This document shows positions 11,640-23,407 of a DNA stretch of 64,000 nucleotides, piece by piece. The position numbers and the translations under genes were made by a program. The notes under the pieces were generated by a model. The model did not search any database. It was not told where the DNA came from and saw nothing but the letters and a program-made list of their open reading frames with translations. The stretch spans positions 63,268,306-63,332,305 of the forward strand of contig OX465583.1 of the NCBI GenBank assembly GCA_950022655.1, in the 5' to 3' direction. Origin of the DNA: Alentia gelatinosa. Its lineage: Eukaryota; Annelida; Polychaeta; Phyllodocida; Polynoidae. The stretch's first letter is position 1. Each line of letters starts with the position of its first letter.

Positions 11640-11940
11640 CCTGTGTGCGAATGTCTATGAAATACTGCCCGCTGCTAGAGGTGCAATAATAATAATGTTC
11701 GTGCCCACTGTTAGTGTGACTTAATAAATCATTAAAATAGTTTTTTTTTCAACGATATAAGGTATATGATGATACGCAAACGTCCTAACTATGGATGAAA
11801 CGCTTCTCGTTCTCGGTCAGTTGCCGATTTCATACTGCCTTCCGCCTATGGCGTTAGGCAGTATGAAATCGGCAACTGACCTCGAACATGAATCGTTTCG
11901 TCCACAGTTAGGACGTTTCCTGATAGCACCATTTGCGTCA
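11640..11940. mobile_element. Palindromic MITE family 'AAACGTCCTAAC / CCGCC', copy 1
   Basis: Hairpin arms 'aaacgtcctaactatggatg', 'tcagttgccgatttcatact', 'gcc' and the inverse 'gcagtatgaaatcggcaact', 'catccacag'-like, 'ttaggacgttt' around 'ttccgcctatggcg'. A leader 'tctatgaaatactgcccgct' precedes it and also occurs at 25550. Related copies are at 24060-24312, 25535-25858, 36605-36778 and 38340-38565. Confidence 0.75.
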
Positions 11941-12879
11941 AGTTATGGTAACTGTTGGTGATTTACAAACAATCTAAGGTATATAAAGATATAAAAACAC
12001 AGTAATAACGACAAAACGGACATACTAATTTTGGTGTATGTGTTTAATTAGGACTGTCCTCGGTGTAAACACCTCAGGCAATCCTGGTTAATCTGATACA
12101 CCTCAATAGGTATGTGCGTATTGCCATCATAAACATATTATAACATAGTACTGTCAGATCCTTAAGAGATATACCCATATATCATTCATTAAGTAATTGA
12201 TCTGGATTCTTCTTAAATCACTAGAATTTATAAAAGCTTATATAATGTGTGACGTGATATCGTCTCGCTTCTGAACTTTGAAACAGATATAGAGATATTC
12301 TCCGAACAATACGAGCCAAGATATATCGTCGGTTCTGGAATGAATGGAAAATTAATTGCTGCAGCTGACTGATAAAAATATGAGGGTTTACTAATGATAT
12401 CAATTATTTTAGTTGACAACAATTATCTTGTCTAGAGTGAGTATTCCGGTTACTTAATTATCTCATCTTATTACCTTTGTGTTCACGTCGACCAGGCTAT
12501 TATTAGACCGTTAGTGCTCTATATACTCACATCTGAATTTCTTTTCCCGCCTTCCACCCACAAGTTGCAGCTTATAATTGTCCTAAGACAGGCACAGCCG
12601 TGAGACAAACATACCCAACCCACACACCTGCAGGTGACAGGTAACGAGATGAAAATACCTACACACAAATAATATCAAATTATCCAAGAGGGAATTACCT
12701 CATCCGATTGACCTGTTAATAGTCATATAAATCCCCATAAATAGATATTAGATCAGTCTTGAAACTCGTACCTTAATCCATGTTTTTTGTTGTGTCTAAA
12801 TTCATTTATATTCTTTAGCTATCTATATGCTGCAGGGAAAACTCCTTAATCATAAGCATAGGTCTACATGGTGAGTAAC

Positions 12880-13290
12880 ACACAAAATATCTATTATCCA
12901 TCGTATACAAAGACCCCATTGAAAATGTATGGGGACTCAGTAAACAACCACCCATTGTATAAAACCTGTCAGATACCAGAACTGTGGAATACAGATTCAA
13001 ACCTGTGGTATACGGCCTCAAAACCATGGTATATGGGTAAAATAGTCCCTTTTGCTATAGAGCAAAGAAATTGTCCCTATTGTTATACCATTTGATATAG
13101 CAATTACTGGGTTTAATTAATTCAAAAACATGAATAATAAATGCAACAAACAATGATTTTGTGGACAGGCGGCTCTGTAAACCACTCGAGGTTGACGTCG
13201 TAATACACTCACTATCGCTCATGTTTTACTGCGCATCAACCTCTCGTGGTCTACGGCCGCCTGTCCACAAAACCATCGATCATCGTTTAT
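12880..13290 (+). mobile_element. Repeat family 'GGTTTTGTGGACAGGCGGC', copy 1
   Basis: Includes 'aaatgtatggggactcagta', 'aacctgtcagatacca', 'caaaaccatggtatatgg' and the palindromic end 'aaccactcgaggttgac...gtcaacctctcgtgg'. Other copies are at 23690-24062 (inverted), 43950-44285, and a partial one at 8440-8700. Confidence 0.75.
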
Positions 13291-13373
13291 GTCTACTTGA
13301 ATATGATAAGAGGCTGACTGCAGTAATGCTGTAGGAAGATTTCTCACCCCTGGTACTTTTCCACATAGACTTA

Positions 13374-13737
13374 AGGCCACTCAAAAAAAGACTTGTTTCT
13401 CATCACCGCGCGCATCAGAAAAACGATTTTATAAGATTTTTTTTTTTTAAATAGATGAACCTTAATAGAAATTATGAAAGGTATGTGTATTTAGTATCAG
13501 ATTAAAGCTCCTGATGTCAGGGATGCATTAAATGTAGAGCCAGTAAAAATCTGGAAACCCTGCATAAGTAGACACCCCGCGTAAGCAGCCACTTTGGCCT
13601 GGATCGGAGGGTGTCCGCTTATGTGGGGTTTTACTGTATGTCTGCCCTCTTTGATATAGCAAGAAAAAAAAAAAAAAGCGCCCTCATATTTTTCATGGCT
13701 TGGTGATGAGAAACAAGTTGGTTTTTTTTAGTGGCCT
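13374..13737. mobile_element. MITE 'AGGCCACTnAAAAAAA', copy 1
   Basis: TIRs 'aggccactcaaaaaaa' and inverted 'ttttttttagtggcct', then 'cttgtttctcatcacc' and 'ggtgatgagaaacaag'. The interior holds a 'ccccgcgtaagcagcc' motif. The second copy is inverted at 20918-21304. Confidence 0.8.
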
Positions 13738-13749
13738 AACATTGGGATT

Positions 13750-14050
13750 TTTTTTTGTTTATTTAACGTCCTATGGGACCCTGAGAGTAGAAAGGGACTA
13801 GCTCATGGTTCAGCTCTTCTCACTGGTTTTACACCACAAGGGAGGTGATCAAATCTATGAGATGAATTCAGGCAGGAATCACCCCTACACATTTACTTCC
13901 CACACCACATGGACATGGTATGAGAAGAATTAGCCTATGAGATGTAAATCTACCATTGCTGGGGTGAAGGAGAAAGGTTGCTGCAGTGAGACTCAAACCC
14001 GCAACCTTTGGATAACAAGTCCAGTGCCTTAACCACTGAGTTAACTACCC
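13750..14050 (-). mobile_element. tRNA-derived SINE, family B, copy 2
   Basis: Reverse complement of the family at 33914. On the plus strand it starts with the tail 'tgtttatttaacgtcc' and ends with the tRNA-like head 'ccttaaccactgagttaac'. The B box is intact ('actcaaacccgcaacc'). Confidence 0.8.
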
Positions 14051-14350
14051 ACCCCCTTATTATTGGGAACTCATACTCAATGGCCACAGAGTGTTTAGAA
14101 AAATATTCAATGGGAGTTTATGACGCAAATGTTAGCCGATTAGTCAATGTGAGGGGTGAGATAAATTCAGAAAGCTATTCACGTTTATGATCAGAGCTCG
14201 ATCCCATCTCTTTTGAATCGCTATGCAATTCACGCGGCTTCACCTTATTACTATGCTATTTAAACTCGATGAGATACAATCTCTTACTGTAAACTTGAAT
14301 ATGTTTCCTCTATAATACCTTCATCGAGCCATTCACACGACTTTGTACTG
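14050..14350. mobile_element. Repeat family 'GGTGAGATAAATTCAGAAA', copy 1
   Basis: 'tgggaactcatactcaatgg', 'ggggtgagataaattcagaa', 'gagctcgatcccatctc'. Similar copies are at 26445-26620, 32590-32765, 46438-46720, 51105-51505 and 53130-53430. Confidence 0.65.
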
Positions 14351-15269
14351 ATTGATAAAAAGGTAGGTCTAAAATAAATATGAATATAACAATGTGGAGG
14401 CCTAATCAGAAAGGTTAAGTCTGGAGAAGATTATGGTTAAATTCCACTTCGCGATATTGCTTATTTTGAATTTAACGACTTTTTCATTGTGAAATATATT
14501 TAGTGATAAACCCTGAACATACCGTTCCTTGAAATTGTTCTACTCGGTTCTGAACTCCCTTACAATTTGTATGCAATTCACATTCCATCCTTCGCGACTG
14601 CTTATTGTATTTTAAGCTTTTGCCGTCAGCTTCCCTGTGGTGTTCTTCCTTTCAGGAATAAAAATACTTCTTTTATCTCTAGGCAGATATTGGCATTACC
14701 CTATAAGCAGTGCGAGTTACATAACGCAGTAACCATCGATAAAGCTTGGTTGGTTAATGGTGAGTTAATGTTGCAGCAACAGGTGGGCTGGCAGGATGGT
14801 GGTGCGGGAAGACCACATCTAAGTGCATTACAACCTAGTATTACCACCTAGCTATGAGCATCCCGATATCTATATCAGACAACACAGTATAGGTCATTGC
14901 ATACAATGATTACATTAGATTTGTCGTGTGTCATCATTACCATGTCCTGGAACTGTATGTGTTTGGTGGTGGGTTTCCGGTTCTAAATCTTGATGGTACT
15001 TGTGCCACTAAATTGTACTCAAATATTTGATACAGCCTTATGATTTGGTTAATCATTTATAACTTAACACCTGACTTTGTATGGAGCCATAAATCTTGTA
15101 TTATTGATGATATGCCCTAAATGGTAGACCATCCGTGTGATGAATTTATGTGCCGTATTTCGTTTGGAGTGCTTCAGAATATTCACTCGGCTATCGCCTC
15201 GTTCATATTACTACACACTCCAAACTCAATGGCGAACGAGCACACAGCCCAAACACGAATATGTTTCTA

Positions 15270-15400
15270 ATTTTATCTTAGCCTGGAAATATTTATCTGT
15301 TTATCACCCGTTGAGTATGAGTTACCATACTCGCAAGCACATTGAGAACGAGTTTCTAATGTTAAGCCTGTGGAGGGGTATCCCAGGCTAAGATAAACCT
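15270..15400. mobile_element. Small MITE 'TTTATCTTAGCCTGG', copy 1
   Basis: Ends 'ttttatcttagcctggaaat' and inverse 'atcccaggctaagataaa'. A copy is at 60398-60522. Confidence 0.8.
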
Positions 15401-15480
15401 AGGCACTAGTTAGAATACATGACCATTCTCAACGGCTTTAGAATATATCCACAAGAACACGACAGTTACCTGTCACATAA

Positions 15481-15638
15481 TCACCCACCAGGGATCACGA
15501 CGGGGAAGGATTTCTTAGCATTGCGTCTAGGGAGAGGTTCTCCACCGTAAGCTCGTCCACGGGGACCATAATTGGATAGGGAAACTGTCTCAGGTTGTCG
15601 CCGGTGGTTGGCCGCCTGGCCCCGGTATCTGTCGCCGT
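15481..15638 (-). other. Candidate exon, two open frames, unknown
   Basis: A compact GC-rich segment preceded on the minus strand by an acceptor-like AATCAATACAG|. From there one frame reads TATDTGARRPTTGDN...VPVDELTVENLSLDAM and stops at 15495. A second frame reads DRYRGQAANHRRQPE...NYGPRGRAYGGEPLPRR and stops at 15481. Both look protein-like, so at most one is real. It lies within PP1 intron 3; no PP1 similarity is visible and the phase does not fit a direct splice from exon 3. It may be the last exon of a nested gene or a chance match. Confidence 0.2.
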
Positions 15639-15984
15639 CTGTATTGATTAGTTGTCAGCAGGGTAAGGGGATTGCTGGGAGAGCTACGTTTTACGACGCT
15701 ATACTCTGGAGTTACGCACTAAACCTGCCAGACCCACCAAGCTCCAGGCTATACATCCTATTTTCCTTCCCACCATCTTACAAGAATGAATTCCTGACGG
15801 CTTAGCCCTAAGGAGCGTGTGCCTATATCTTGCATCATCACCTTGATTTGTATAGCCTTGTTTATGTCAGAAAATCAACGTCGACCTTTGAATCCTCCTA
15901 CCTACCAGGGGTTATTCTATCTACCTTTGCAATGTTTACCTTGTATATCAATCACATGAACCATTAATAGGGTCTTGGACAGAT

Positions 15985-16150
15985 TCACCTGTATTCGAAT
16001 ATCCTTTTATTATCCACCCAATACAAAGTGTCCATAGAAAAAGGGAGTCCATATTCCTAGGAGTTGACCCAGCGCAATACCTCGCATACGCTCCGATATA
16101 ACTGCGCGTCAACTCCTCGGAGCATAAGGGCCGCTTGTATTTGAAACCAG
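15985..16150. mobile_element. Repeat family 'TTATCCACC / GGAGTTGAC', copy 1
   Basis: 'cttttattatccacccaata', 'gtccatagaaaaag', 'aggagttgacccagcgcaat' with its inverse 'aactgcgcgtcaactcctcg'. Others are at 29488-29702, 43315-43680 and 49008-49135. Confidence 0.65.
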
Positions 16151-16245
16151 TTAATATTTTCTATCCTACAGATTGCTACTCAGCAGAACACCGAGTAGAA
16201 TACGGCTTTTTGTGCCACCTCACGGGCACTTAGGGAGTAATTTTA

Positions 16246-16430
16246 TAGGGTTAGGGTTAGGGATAGGGTTAGGGCAGGGGTTAGGGGTTAGCATTAAGGT
16301 TTGGGATAGGGTTAGGGATAGGGATAGGGTTAGGGTTAGGGATAGGGATAGGGTTAAGGTTTGTGATATGGTTAGGGATAGGGCTAGGGTTAGGGTTAGG
16401 TTAAGGGTTAAGGTTTGGGATAGGGTTATC
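16246..16430 (+). repeat. Interstitial telomere-like TTAGGG/ATAGGG tract
   Basis: About 30 degenerate units of 'gggtta' and 'gggata' in one orientation. TTAGGG is the usual animal telomere repeat. The reading frames across it (LGLGIGLGQG and its reverse) are artefacts. A short 'aaccctaacccgc' relic occurs near 55285. Confidence 0.88.
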
Positions 16431-17703
16431 ACACATGTTTTGTAAGATATGCTTTTGTTTCGTAAATAATAGACAAATAGTATAATACAGCAAAGCTGAG
16501 GAGCTGTATTTTTTGGTAAGTAATCACATTAGAAAATATTCACCGATTTCGCGCATGAAGGCGTGAAAGCTGTGAAAGCGGGGGGCCGAGGTGCCGATGG
16601 CTCCGAGGTGCCGTAGGGGGTCCGAGATGCCAAAGGGGCCGAGACATCCGGGAACCGTTTCCGCTACCTATCGCCATATCCTGACATTGTCTTCCTGTCT
16701 ACTCTCTACCATCTATCTCTTGCCACGCCTTTGCCTCTACATTAGACTGGACGCAATCCCTGAGTCCTCCCTTCTCTGTCCCCACTGCCTTCCGAAAGCC
16801 GGGAACACACCAAGCGAGAAATGCGGCGATTTCCCGAATCGCCAACACAAAATAGAGTGTATGTGAGCTATTACTTCATATTTCCCCTGATTGTTGCTTC
16901 CTATGCACTAAATTATCGGTGTGAGATATTATTATGAAATAATTTTCTCACATACATGCAATTTATTATTGACGATTCAAGAGACCGCCCCCTTGACTCG
17001 CTTAGTGTGTCCCTGATCAAAGAATTCCAGCTCTACATCTACTGCAGATATCTGACATCAATTCATCTCTCTTAGTATTTAAATAGAAAGGGCTCCATTC
17101 AGATGTGACTTAACCATTTTCGATTCAATGGTTACGGTCACAACTGTCCTGCTGAAATTGTACTTATATTTTTTTAAGATATTTTTGTTTATCTTATAAA
17201 GGGTACATCAGGTTTCATTGCAGCATACAACCTAGACAGTGCAGATAATGTCATATTTTAGTTTTTAATTCAGGAGTCAGATTGCCTTTGGTTGTAAGAT
17301 GAGATGAGATGGAAACAGAATGCATCATAGTAATTACATTCACCCTTGTTAATAACTCGACTGACACAAGGTTTCACATTTTTCCTTTATATATTTCTTG
17401 TACTGGTACTGTGATTCGCATTCCTGTTCTTCAATAGGTCATGAATTCCAATAGATTCCTCGATATTTCCTTAAAATATCGAGGAACAGATGGAATTCAG
17501 GCACACTCACTGTCTCTTTATCATCATATACCTGGACCTTAATATAACTATATGAAAACCCTTGCACGAGGTACAGAAAAGAGTCTTCATATACGATCCT
17601 AGATTATTAACGTGCCCTTGGTTAGTTTCTATGATGAGGGGGGTCAGTTTGGAGAGGGGAGTTAAGAGATTAGCGTAGTAATGCATATACAGTAACCTAA
17701 CTG

Positions 17704-18121
17704 ATTTTTAGATATCGGCGTGCAGTCGTTCGCCACCACCGACCGACTATTAGGAGAACTTGATTAATCGGTACCGTTTTCGCACCCATCTCATAAGATC
17801 TCACTCTCTCTAAGTCGTAATCTGTACAAGGTTCTCACTGCGCTCTATGGGAGAAGAATTCTTAACGAACTAGGCTTACAGCCTTGACAATCCACTGGCA
17901 CACAGTATTCCCGCTATGTGGTATCATTGAGATTATAGGAATCTTTGGGCTGCATTGATGTACGTCGCTAGCACGGGAGGCAGGTCAGTGGATTCTCAAG
18001 GCTCGAAGCCTAGTTTGGTAAGAATTCTTCTCCATAGAGCGTAGTGAGAGCACAGAATACGACTTAGAGAGTGTGAGATCTTATGAGAGGGGTTGTTTTC
18101 ATTGGCCAGTGGAAATTGGCT
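17704..18121. mobile_element. MITE family 'CATTTTCCACTGGCCGAC', copy 2, split
   Basis: The left part 'atcggcgtgcagtcgttcgc'...'gaacttgattaatcggtacc' and right end 'ttggccagtggaaattggct' match the reverse complement of the copy at 7867. A second element fills the gap between them (17786-18096). Confidence 0.75.
17786..18096. mobile_element. Foldback MITE 'CTCATAAGATCTCAC', nested
   Basis: Long inverted arms: 'ctcataagatctcactctct', 'ttctcactgcgctctatggg', 'agaagaattcttaac' are repeated inverted as 'gttaagaattcttct'-like, 'ccatagagcgtagtgagagc' and 'gagtgtgagatcttatgag'. Flanks GTTTTCGC and GTTTTCAT suggest an 8-bp target duplication (hAT-like). A second copy is at 51955-52247. Confidence 0.75.
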
Positions 18122-18290
18122 TTATAAAATACTCTGAAGTCTGATGAGTGACAGCAATGAATGAGGCGCACAACATGGCCCCAGGGATGGCACCAGCCAT
18201 GCTAGCCACTGTACCCAGCCCTGTCCCATACAGGGCCGGGTTACTCTGCCATAGAGCTCTCCACCAGAGTTGTCTTTTCATACTGCGCAC
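18113..18290 (-). other. Hydrophobic open segment, unknown
   Basis: The minus strand reads RQLWWRALWQSNPALYG then TGLGTVASMAGAIPGAML, CASFIAVTHQTSEYF, a small-residue-rich hydrophobic stretch that resembles a transporter membrane segment. The frame ends inside the flanking MITE (ggccagtgg end, about 18118-18097). No splice sites of quality are seen. It is probably a decayed fragment or chance. Confidence 0.15.
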
Positions 18291-19198
18291 ACTCTGACAT
18301 ATATGAAAAAAATTGAATCGATAAATATAAAGCCATTTGTCTTCGCCATCCTTCAAAACAGCTGTATCGTATGTTATAACTGTGTATTTAGACATAGTTT
18401 TCCAGTGAAGCTTGGCTGGTTCTCAGGTCCAGCCATTTTCTTCGCTGGTTCCTTAACTGCAAAGGGCCTCGCCAATTAACATAGGACAGCTGTTCACCCT
18501 TGAATGGAGATCAGGGGTGAATACTTTACCTACAGCCACGCCTGCAAATGTCTCGCAATGAGCAGAAACTGCGAGAGGCACACATAAAAGAAATTCTACA
18601 AGGTAAGGAAGCAAAATATGTATGTGAGCTATATTTCTCATATTTCTCGAAACTGGCATGGTATGCAAACCAGCACATATATGTATCTAACTCAATCTTT
18701 ATCTAACATCAACATCATATCACCATAATCGTAATTGTACTTATCATGGAGAAAGAATCCTGTATTCATTGGAAGATCTTCTCTAAGCAGAAATGAATAA
18801 ACACTTCAAAAAGAAAAAGAATTCAGCTGTATATGAGGTGCCGTTCCTCAGGCCAACTATTGCAGCATTTCCACCTTCTGACTGAAAACCCTCCGATAAT
18901 TTTCATGCTGTACAAAAGTCAGTTGGTAGTTCTTCTTGTGAAAGGATTCTTGTGGATACTCACCACCTTTTGGTAGTAAAATGCAGAGCATAACTGGTTA
19001 ATTCAATCTATTTTGATTTTGTTGGTGTGTGCAGAAGTCGGTCGGTGGTGTCACATAACATAAGGCAGGGGAGAAAGATCGTTGACCATTTCTATTTACA
19101 CCTGATGATTATTGCACCAAATTTGTCATATAATTGGTAGGCATTGAGTATTGGGTGCACTACTTTCACGGCCGGGGAGTATGACCTCCTAATGTTAA

Positions 19199-19560
19199 GC
19201 CTATAGGGAGCCAAAGTGAACCCGCTGAAACCACAGATACCTGTTTACAAAAGACCATTTCCGGATATAGGCGCTCAGTATTTTGACTATGTAGGTTCGA
19301 GATTATATGCGTCATTCTCCAATCTTTTAGATCCATGTTTTTGATAAACTTAATAACTGTCATCGTAGCTTTAAGACAGAGCTATTCAGAGATGACAGTA
19401 GTAAACTACACTTCAAAAGTAACAAACGAGACCAAAAACAACAGTCTAGCCTCAAATACCCATAGGTTTAGCACTATGCCTCGTTCTTACTGGCCACCAG
19501 AAATGGTGTTTTGTAACCAGGTATCTGTGGTTTCAGCGAGTTCACTTTGGCTCCCAATGG
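19199..19560. mobile_element. MITE with about 60-bp TIRs, copy 1
   Basis: 'gggagccaaagtgaacccgc', 'tgaaaccacagatacctgtt', 'accatttccgg' at the left and the inverse 'ccagaaatggtgttttgtaa', 'ccaggtatctgtggtttcag', 'cgagttcactttggctccc' at the right. The second copy is at 58626-58966. Confidence 0.85.
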
Positions 19561-19628
19561 AGAAATATATCAGGGAGAGATAAAGAACTGAACAGCCAGC
19601 CATCCTCAGCTGCCCTGCCGGACAAACA

Positions 19629-19911
19629 TAAAGCCATTTTCCACTTGCCGATTAAAATGGCACCCATTTATTGAGTTCTCCTAAAAGTAGGTTGATGGTG
19701 GCCAAAGACTGCACATCGGTATCTAAAAATTGGTGATGGTGTAGTGTATGCCTTGTTTCTGCCGCATTTAACAAGTCCATACCGACAGAACTGTCTCCCA
19801 AACACAATGACCATCACGGTGGTGGCCTTATCGCATAATCTATGCATAATTAATTGGCGAACTGACGGCAGATCGGTAACAAATAGTTGGCCAGTGGAAA
19901 ATGTCTTAAAT
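19629..19911. mobile_element. MITE family 'CATTTTCCACTGGCCGAC', copy 3
   Basis: 'aagccattttccacttgccg' to 'ttggccagtggaaaatgtct'. It ends about 25 bases from the donor of PP1 exon 3. Confidence 0.8.
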
Positions 19912-19939
19912 TATACTGGTGAACACGAACTCACACTTA

Positions 19940-20164
<225 letters not shown>

Positions 20165-20917
20165 TTATCTCCTAGAACTCAAATAAAAAAATACAACTCA
20201 ATTCCAGTTGAGTCTTTTTTAAAAGAATATTTCTCCAGTTCGGGACCTGTCAGCTTCTGAAACCTATAGGACCGGTGGAATGTGGTGGAATGGTGTTATC
20301 AGTAGATGTCGAGTGGGGCAGGAATAAGAGCAGTTATCATATAAAGAGGAAATGCCTCTCTCTTATAACAGAAAAGGACTTTAATTGCGCTTTGGCAGTG
20401 CGGAATGAAGAGTATTACCAGAATTATACCCGAATGGGTATCATGGTGGTTGACGAACTGCAAATATCATATCTTAAATTGCCCGAAATTTGGAATACAC
20501 CTCTAACAGTATTGCTGAGGAAAAAAGATCTATTCAAATTAAATATATATATATATATATATGGGAATGGAGGGGGTTTAATCCAAAGCAATTAACTTTA
20601 GGGTTATTGCTTTAGAACAGGTCATAGTGCTATTGTAAAATATGAGAAAATAAAAGATTTGATTTGATTCATCTGTTCAGTCGTAAATCTTTCAACTTAT
20701 AGCTGTTACTTAACTTGTTATTTATTTTCGGAACTAAATGTCATGATGGACATAAAACAACATCGATACATCAAAAGGACAAGTCTACAGAACAATAAGA
20801 CATCACAATATCTCTCCTAAGCTATTTTGAATTGTGTTGTGGTTGATGGTTATCGTTTCTATCTATACTTTATTATTCGTATTATGGATCGTAGTATGTA
20901 TGCCAATAAACACATTA

Positions 20918-21304
20918 GGCCACTAAAAAAAAAAAAATTGTTTCTCATCACCAAGCCATGAAAAATATGACGAGGGCGCTTTTTTTTTTGCTTTTTTTTT
21001 TTTTTTGCTTTATCAAAGATGGCAGACATACAGTAAAACCCTGCATAAGCGGACACCCTCCGATCCGGGCCAAAGTGGCTGCTTACGCGGGGTGTCTGCT
21101 TATGCGGGGTTTCCAGATTTTTACTGGCTATACATTTAATGCATCCCTGACATCAGGAGCTTTACTTTGATACTAAATACACATACCTTTCATGATTTCT
21201 ATCAAGGTTCATCTATTTAAAAAAAAAAAAAAAAATCTTCTAAAATCGTTTTTTCAGATGCGCGCGGTGATGAGAAACAAGTTTTTTTTTTTGAGTGGCC
21301 TTAC
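20918..21304. mobile_element. MITE 'AGGCCACTnAAAAAAA', copy 2
   Basis: 'aggccactaaaaaaaaa'...'gtttctcatcaccaagccat' to 'gcgcggtgatgagaaacaag'...'gagtggcct', flanked by ATTA and TTAC (possible TTA duplication). The interior 'acagtaaaaccccgcataag' 'cggacaccc' resembles a pogo-type TIR and is self-complementary with the following 'ggggtgtctgcttatgcggg'. Confidence 0.8.
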
Positions 21305-21919
21305 TAATAGTATTTATAAGCAGTGTTTATGAGCAGAAGCTGTACATCTAGATTTCCTTGCTTGAGGGTATATCTCCATTCATTTTATTCATATGAGTGT
21401 TTAGTACATAATACATACTTCTTTCATTATATATATAGACATATATAGATATATATATACATATATATGATTTTTAAAGCTGTTTAATCTTTCGGGGATC
21501 TTATTCCATACGCTGACATACTTACAATGCTGTGGAATACCAGGAAAATCCTGTACCTCGTCACCTATAAGCTCCCTGTCTCCCCCATACCCATTGACAG
21601 CCTTCTGTGTTATTGGAAAGCCGACCCCGATTGGCCGCCATCCAAACATCACAGGTAGCAGAGGGTTAGTTCTTCATGACTGCTTATATATGTATGTATG
21701 TATACCTATATCCGTTCTCACCGGTAGGCCATTTCAGGCATGGCCTATTGATCCTTTCTGTCGCTCTGGCAAAGGATATTGTTTAATGAGATCCACTGGT
21801 CTACACGTCAGAGGAACTGTGTGGCGACTGCCTGCCTTGATGTCGCAACCAGAGACTGGGATAAGTTCCCGAAATAAGCTGGCATTATAAATAAATAACA
21901 ATTAAAAGATTTGGGATAT

Positions 21920-22083
21920 ATTCGCTCTATCATGACTTCGGTCCACAACCATGTGTGTGGGCTGAAAGGAACGCAAAGGAAGCGGACTGCAATTGAGAGC
22001 TGAAAGTTATGCGCAATTTGCCTCAACTTTAATTTGGACTGCCTCTAATAATTAGCGACCGACAATAACCAACCTGATCTGAA
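21920..22083 (+). repeat. About 160-bp direct repeat, copy 1
   Basis: 'atcatgacttcggtccacaa' ... 'gctgaaaggaacgcaaagga' ... 'ggactgcctctaataattag', nearly identical to 22813-22973. Confidence 0.88.
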
Positions 22084-22084
22084 T

Positions 22085-22410
22085 TCACTCCAATCATATC
22101 CAGCACCAGTGGGTCTTAAGGTATATTTCGGTCTTTAGTGATTGGGTGTGGTCAGCTGGGCATGCCTCTAAGATATGCTCCTTTCCCAATATCAGAGTGA
22201 ATAGCATGCAGATAGTGAAGGGTTTTTGTCTTTTTGCAGCAAGCTGGAAGTCCACTCTAACCTTTAGGCACGTATAAATCTTGTCTGCAAGGACGCTTTT
22301 ATGAAAAAGTCCCAAAACCAATTCCAGATAGGTTGAAAAGACCAAATGTTGAAGTGTTTTGTATTTCTGTTTGGGTTTCTCATATGAGAATTGAATCATG
22401 TTCTTCAGCT
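22085..22410 (-). mobile_element. Repeat family 'CCCAGCTGACC...CACTATCTGCATGC', copy 1
   Basis: Shared 'tccagcaccagtgggtctta', 'gtcagctgggcatgcctcta', 'aatagcatgcagatagtgaa'. Copies at 31438-31812, 33240-33660 (same orientation) and 59563-59945 (inverted). ORFs across these copies are similar because the DNA repeat is shared, not because a gene is conserved. Confidence 0.7.
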
Positions 22411-22422
22411 CAGGAGAATCTG

Positions 22423-22642
22423 GCGCCCATTTAATAATCTAGGATCGTACATGTAGACCCTTTTCTGAATGCAATAGAGACCCAGGCACAATGTGGGTCA
22501 ACTTTATTCAACACTTATGGACGACCTTATGGATGGCTAAGACTGTCTTTTCGCGAACCAACTTAAATATTATTATATGATAACCCTTGTAGAGGTACAG
22601 AAAAGGGTCTTCAAGTATGAGGCTATATTATTAAACAGGCCC
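22423..22642. mobile_element. MITE family 'GGGCCCGTTTAATAA', copy 2
   Basis: Colinear with 2383-2599: 'gcccatttaataatctagg', 'ttcaacacttatggacgacc', 'ggtacagaaaagggtcttca', 'attattaaacaggcccc'. It is sandwiched between the two 160-bp direct repeats at 21920 and 22813. Confidence 0.75.
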
Positions 22643-22812
22643 CTGGTGGCTGCCTGATGATAAGCAGATGCATATTACAAATCATCGGATAGTTTAGTAA
22701 GCATCCATTACAGCTAGTCGGATGGAATTGTACAAGTAGGAATATTTCTCATGCAGTGTAAATACTGGTACACTAGAGTGAAAACTTAAACATGTTTGGA
22801 GATTAGGTTAAT

Positions 22813-22973
22813 TCATCATGACTTCCGTCCACAACCATGTGTGTGGGCTGAAAGGAACGCAAAGGAAGCGGACTGCAATTGAGAGCCGAGAGTTATGCGC
22901 AATTTGCCTCGACTTTAATTTGGACTGCCTCTAATTATTAGCGATCGACAATAACCGACCTGATTTGAGCGCC
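22813..22973 (+). repeat. About 160-bp direct repeat, copy 2
   Basis: 'atcatgacttccgtccacaa' ... 'gctgaaaggaacgcaaagga' ... 'ggactgcctctaattattag'. It lies about 893 bases from copy 1, with two MITE copies between them. Confidence 0.88.
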
Positions 22974-23407
22974 AGAACAGTACTCTTTAAGAAAGGATTC
23001 ACGAAGGCATTCAAAGACAGACTGACCTTACTCAAATCCACGTCTAATAACGGAATAGATGGGGGAGTGAGCTGAGTGAAGAAAAAAAAAGCAGCACAGA
23101 AGAATGATGCACAGGGGAAATCGTGCCGCTTCTCTGTTTTTAAACGCCTTATAATTGTAAACGGATCATGTGGCAAGGATGTGAAAACAAAAGAGGTCCA
23201 TTAATCTCTGCGGACAAGACAGGGAAGTGGGAAAAGGTCAATTGCTGCGCTGGTGGTATTTTCACGTGGCTAGTGGCTAGTGGCTTCCCTGCTGTCCTGG
23301 CAGGCCAGTCGGGAAAGACATCTCTGCTATCTTCATGGCATTTTAAATCAAGCTTCTGTTAATTCTCAAGCAGAAGCAACGATAGCAACGCTATCTTGTT
23401 ATCATTA

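Noticed and set aside
16173..16445. ORFs of alternating G/L and V/R/D residues
   Set aside because: Translation of the telomere-like repeat.
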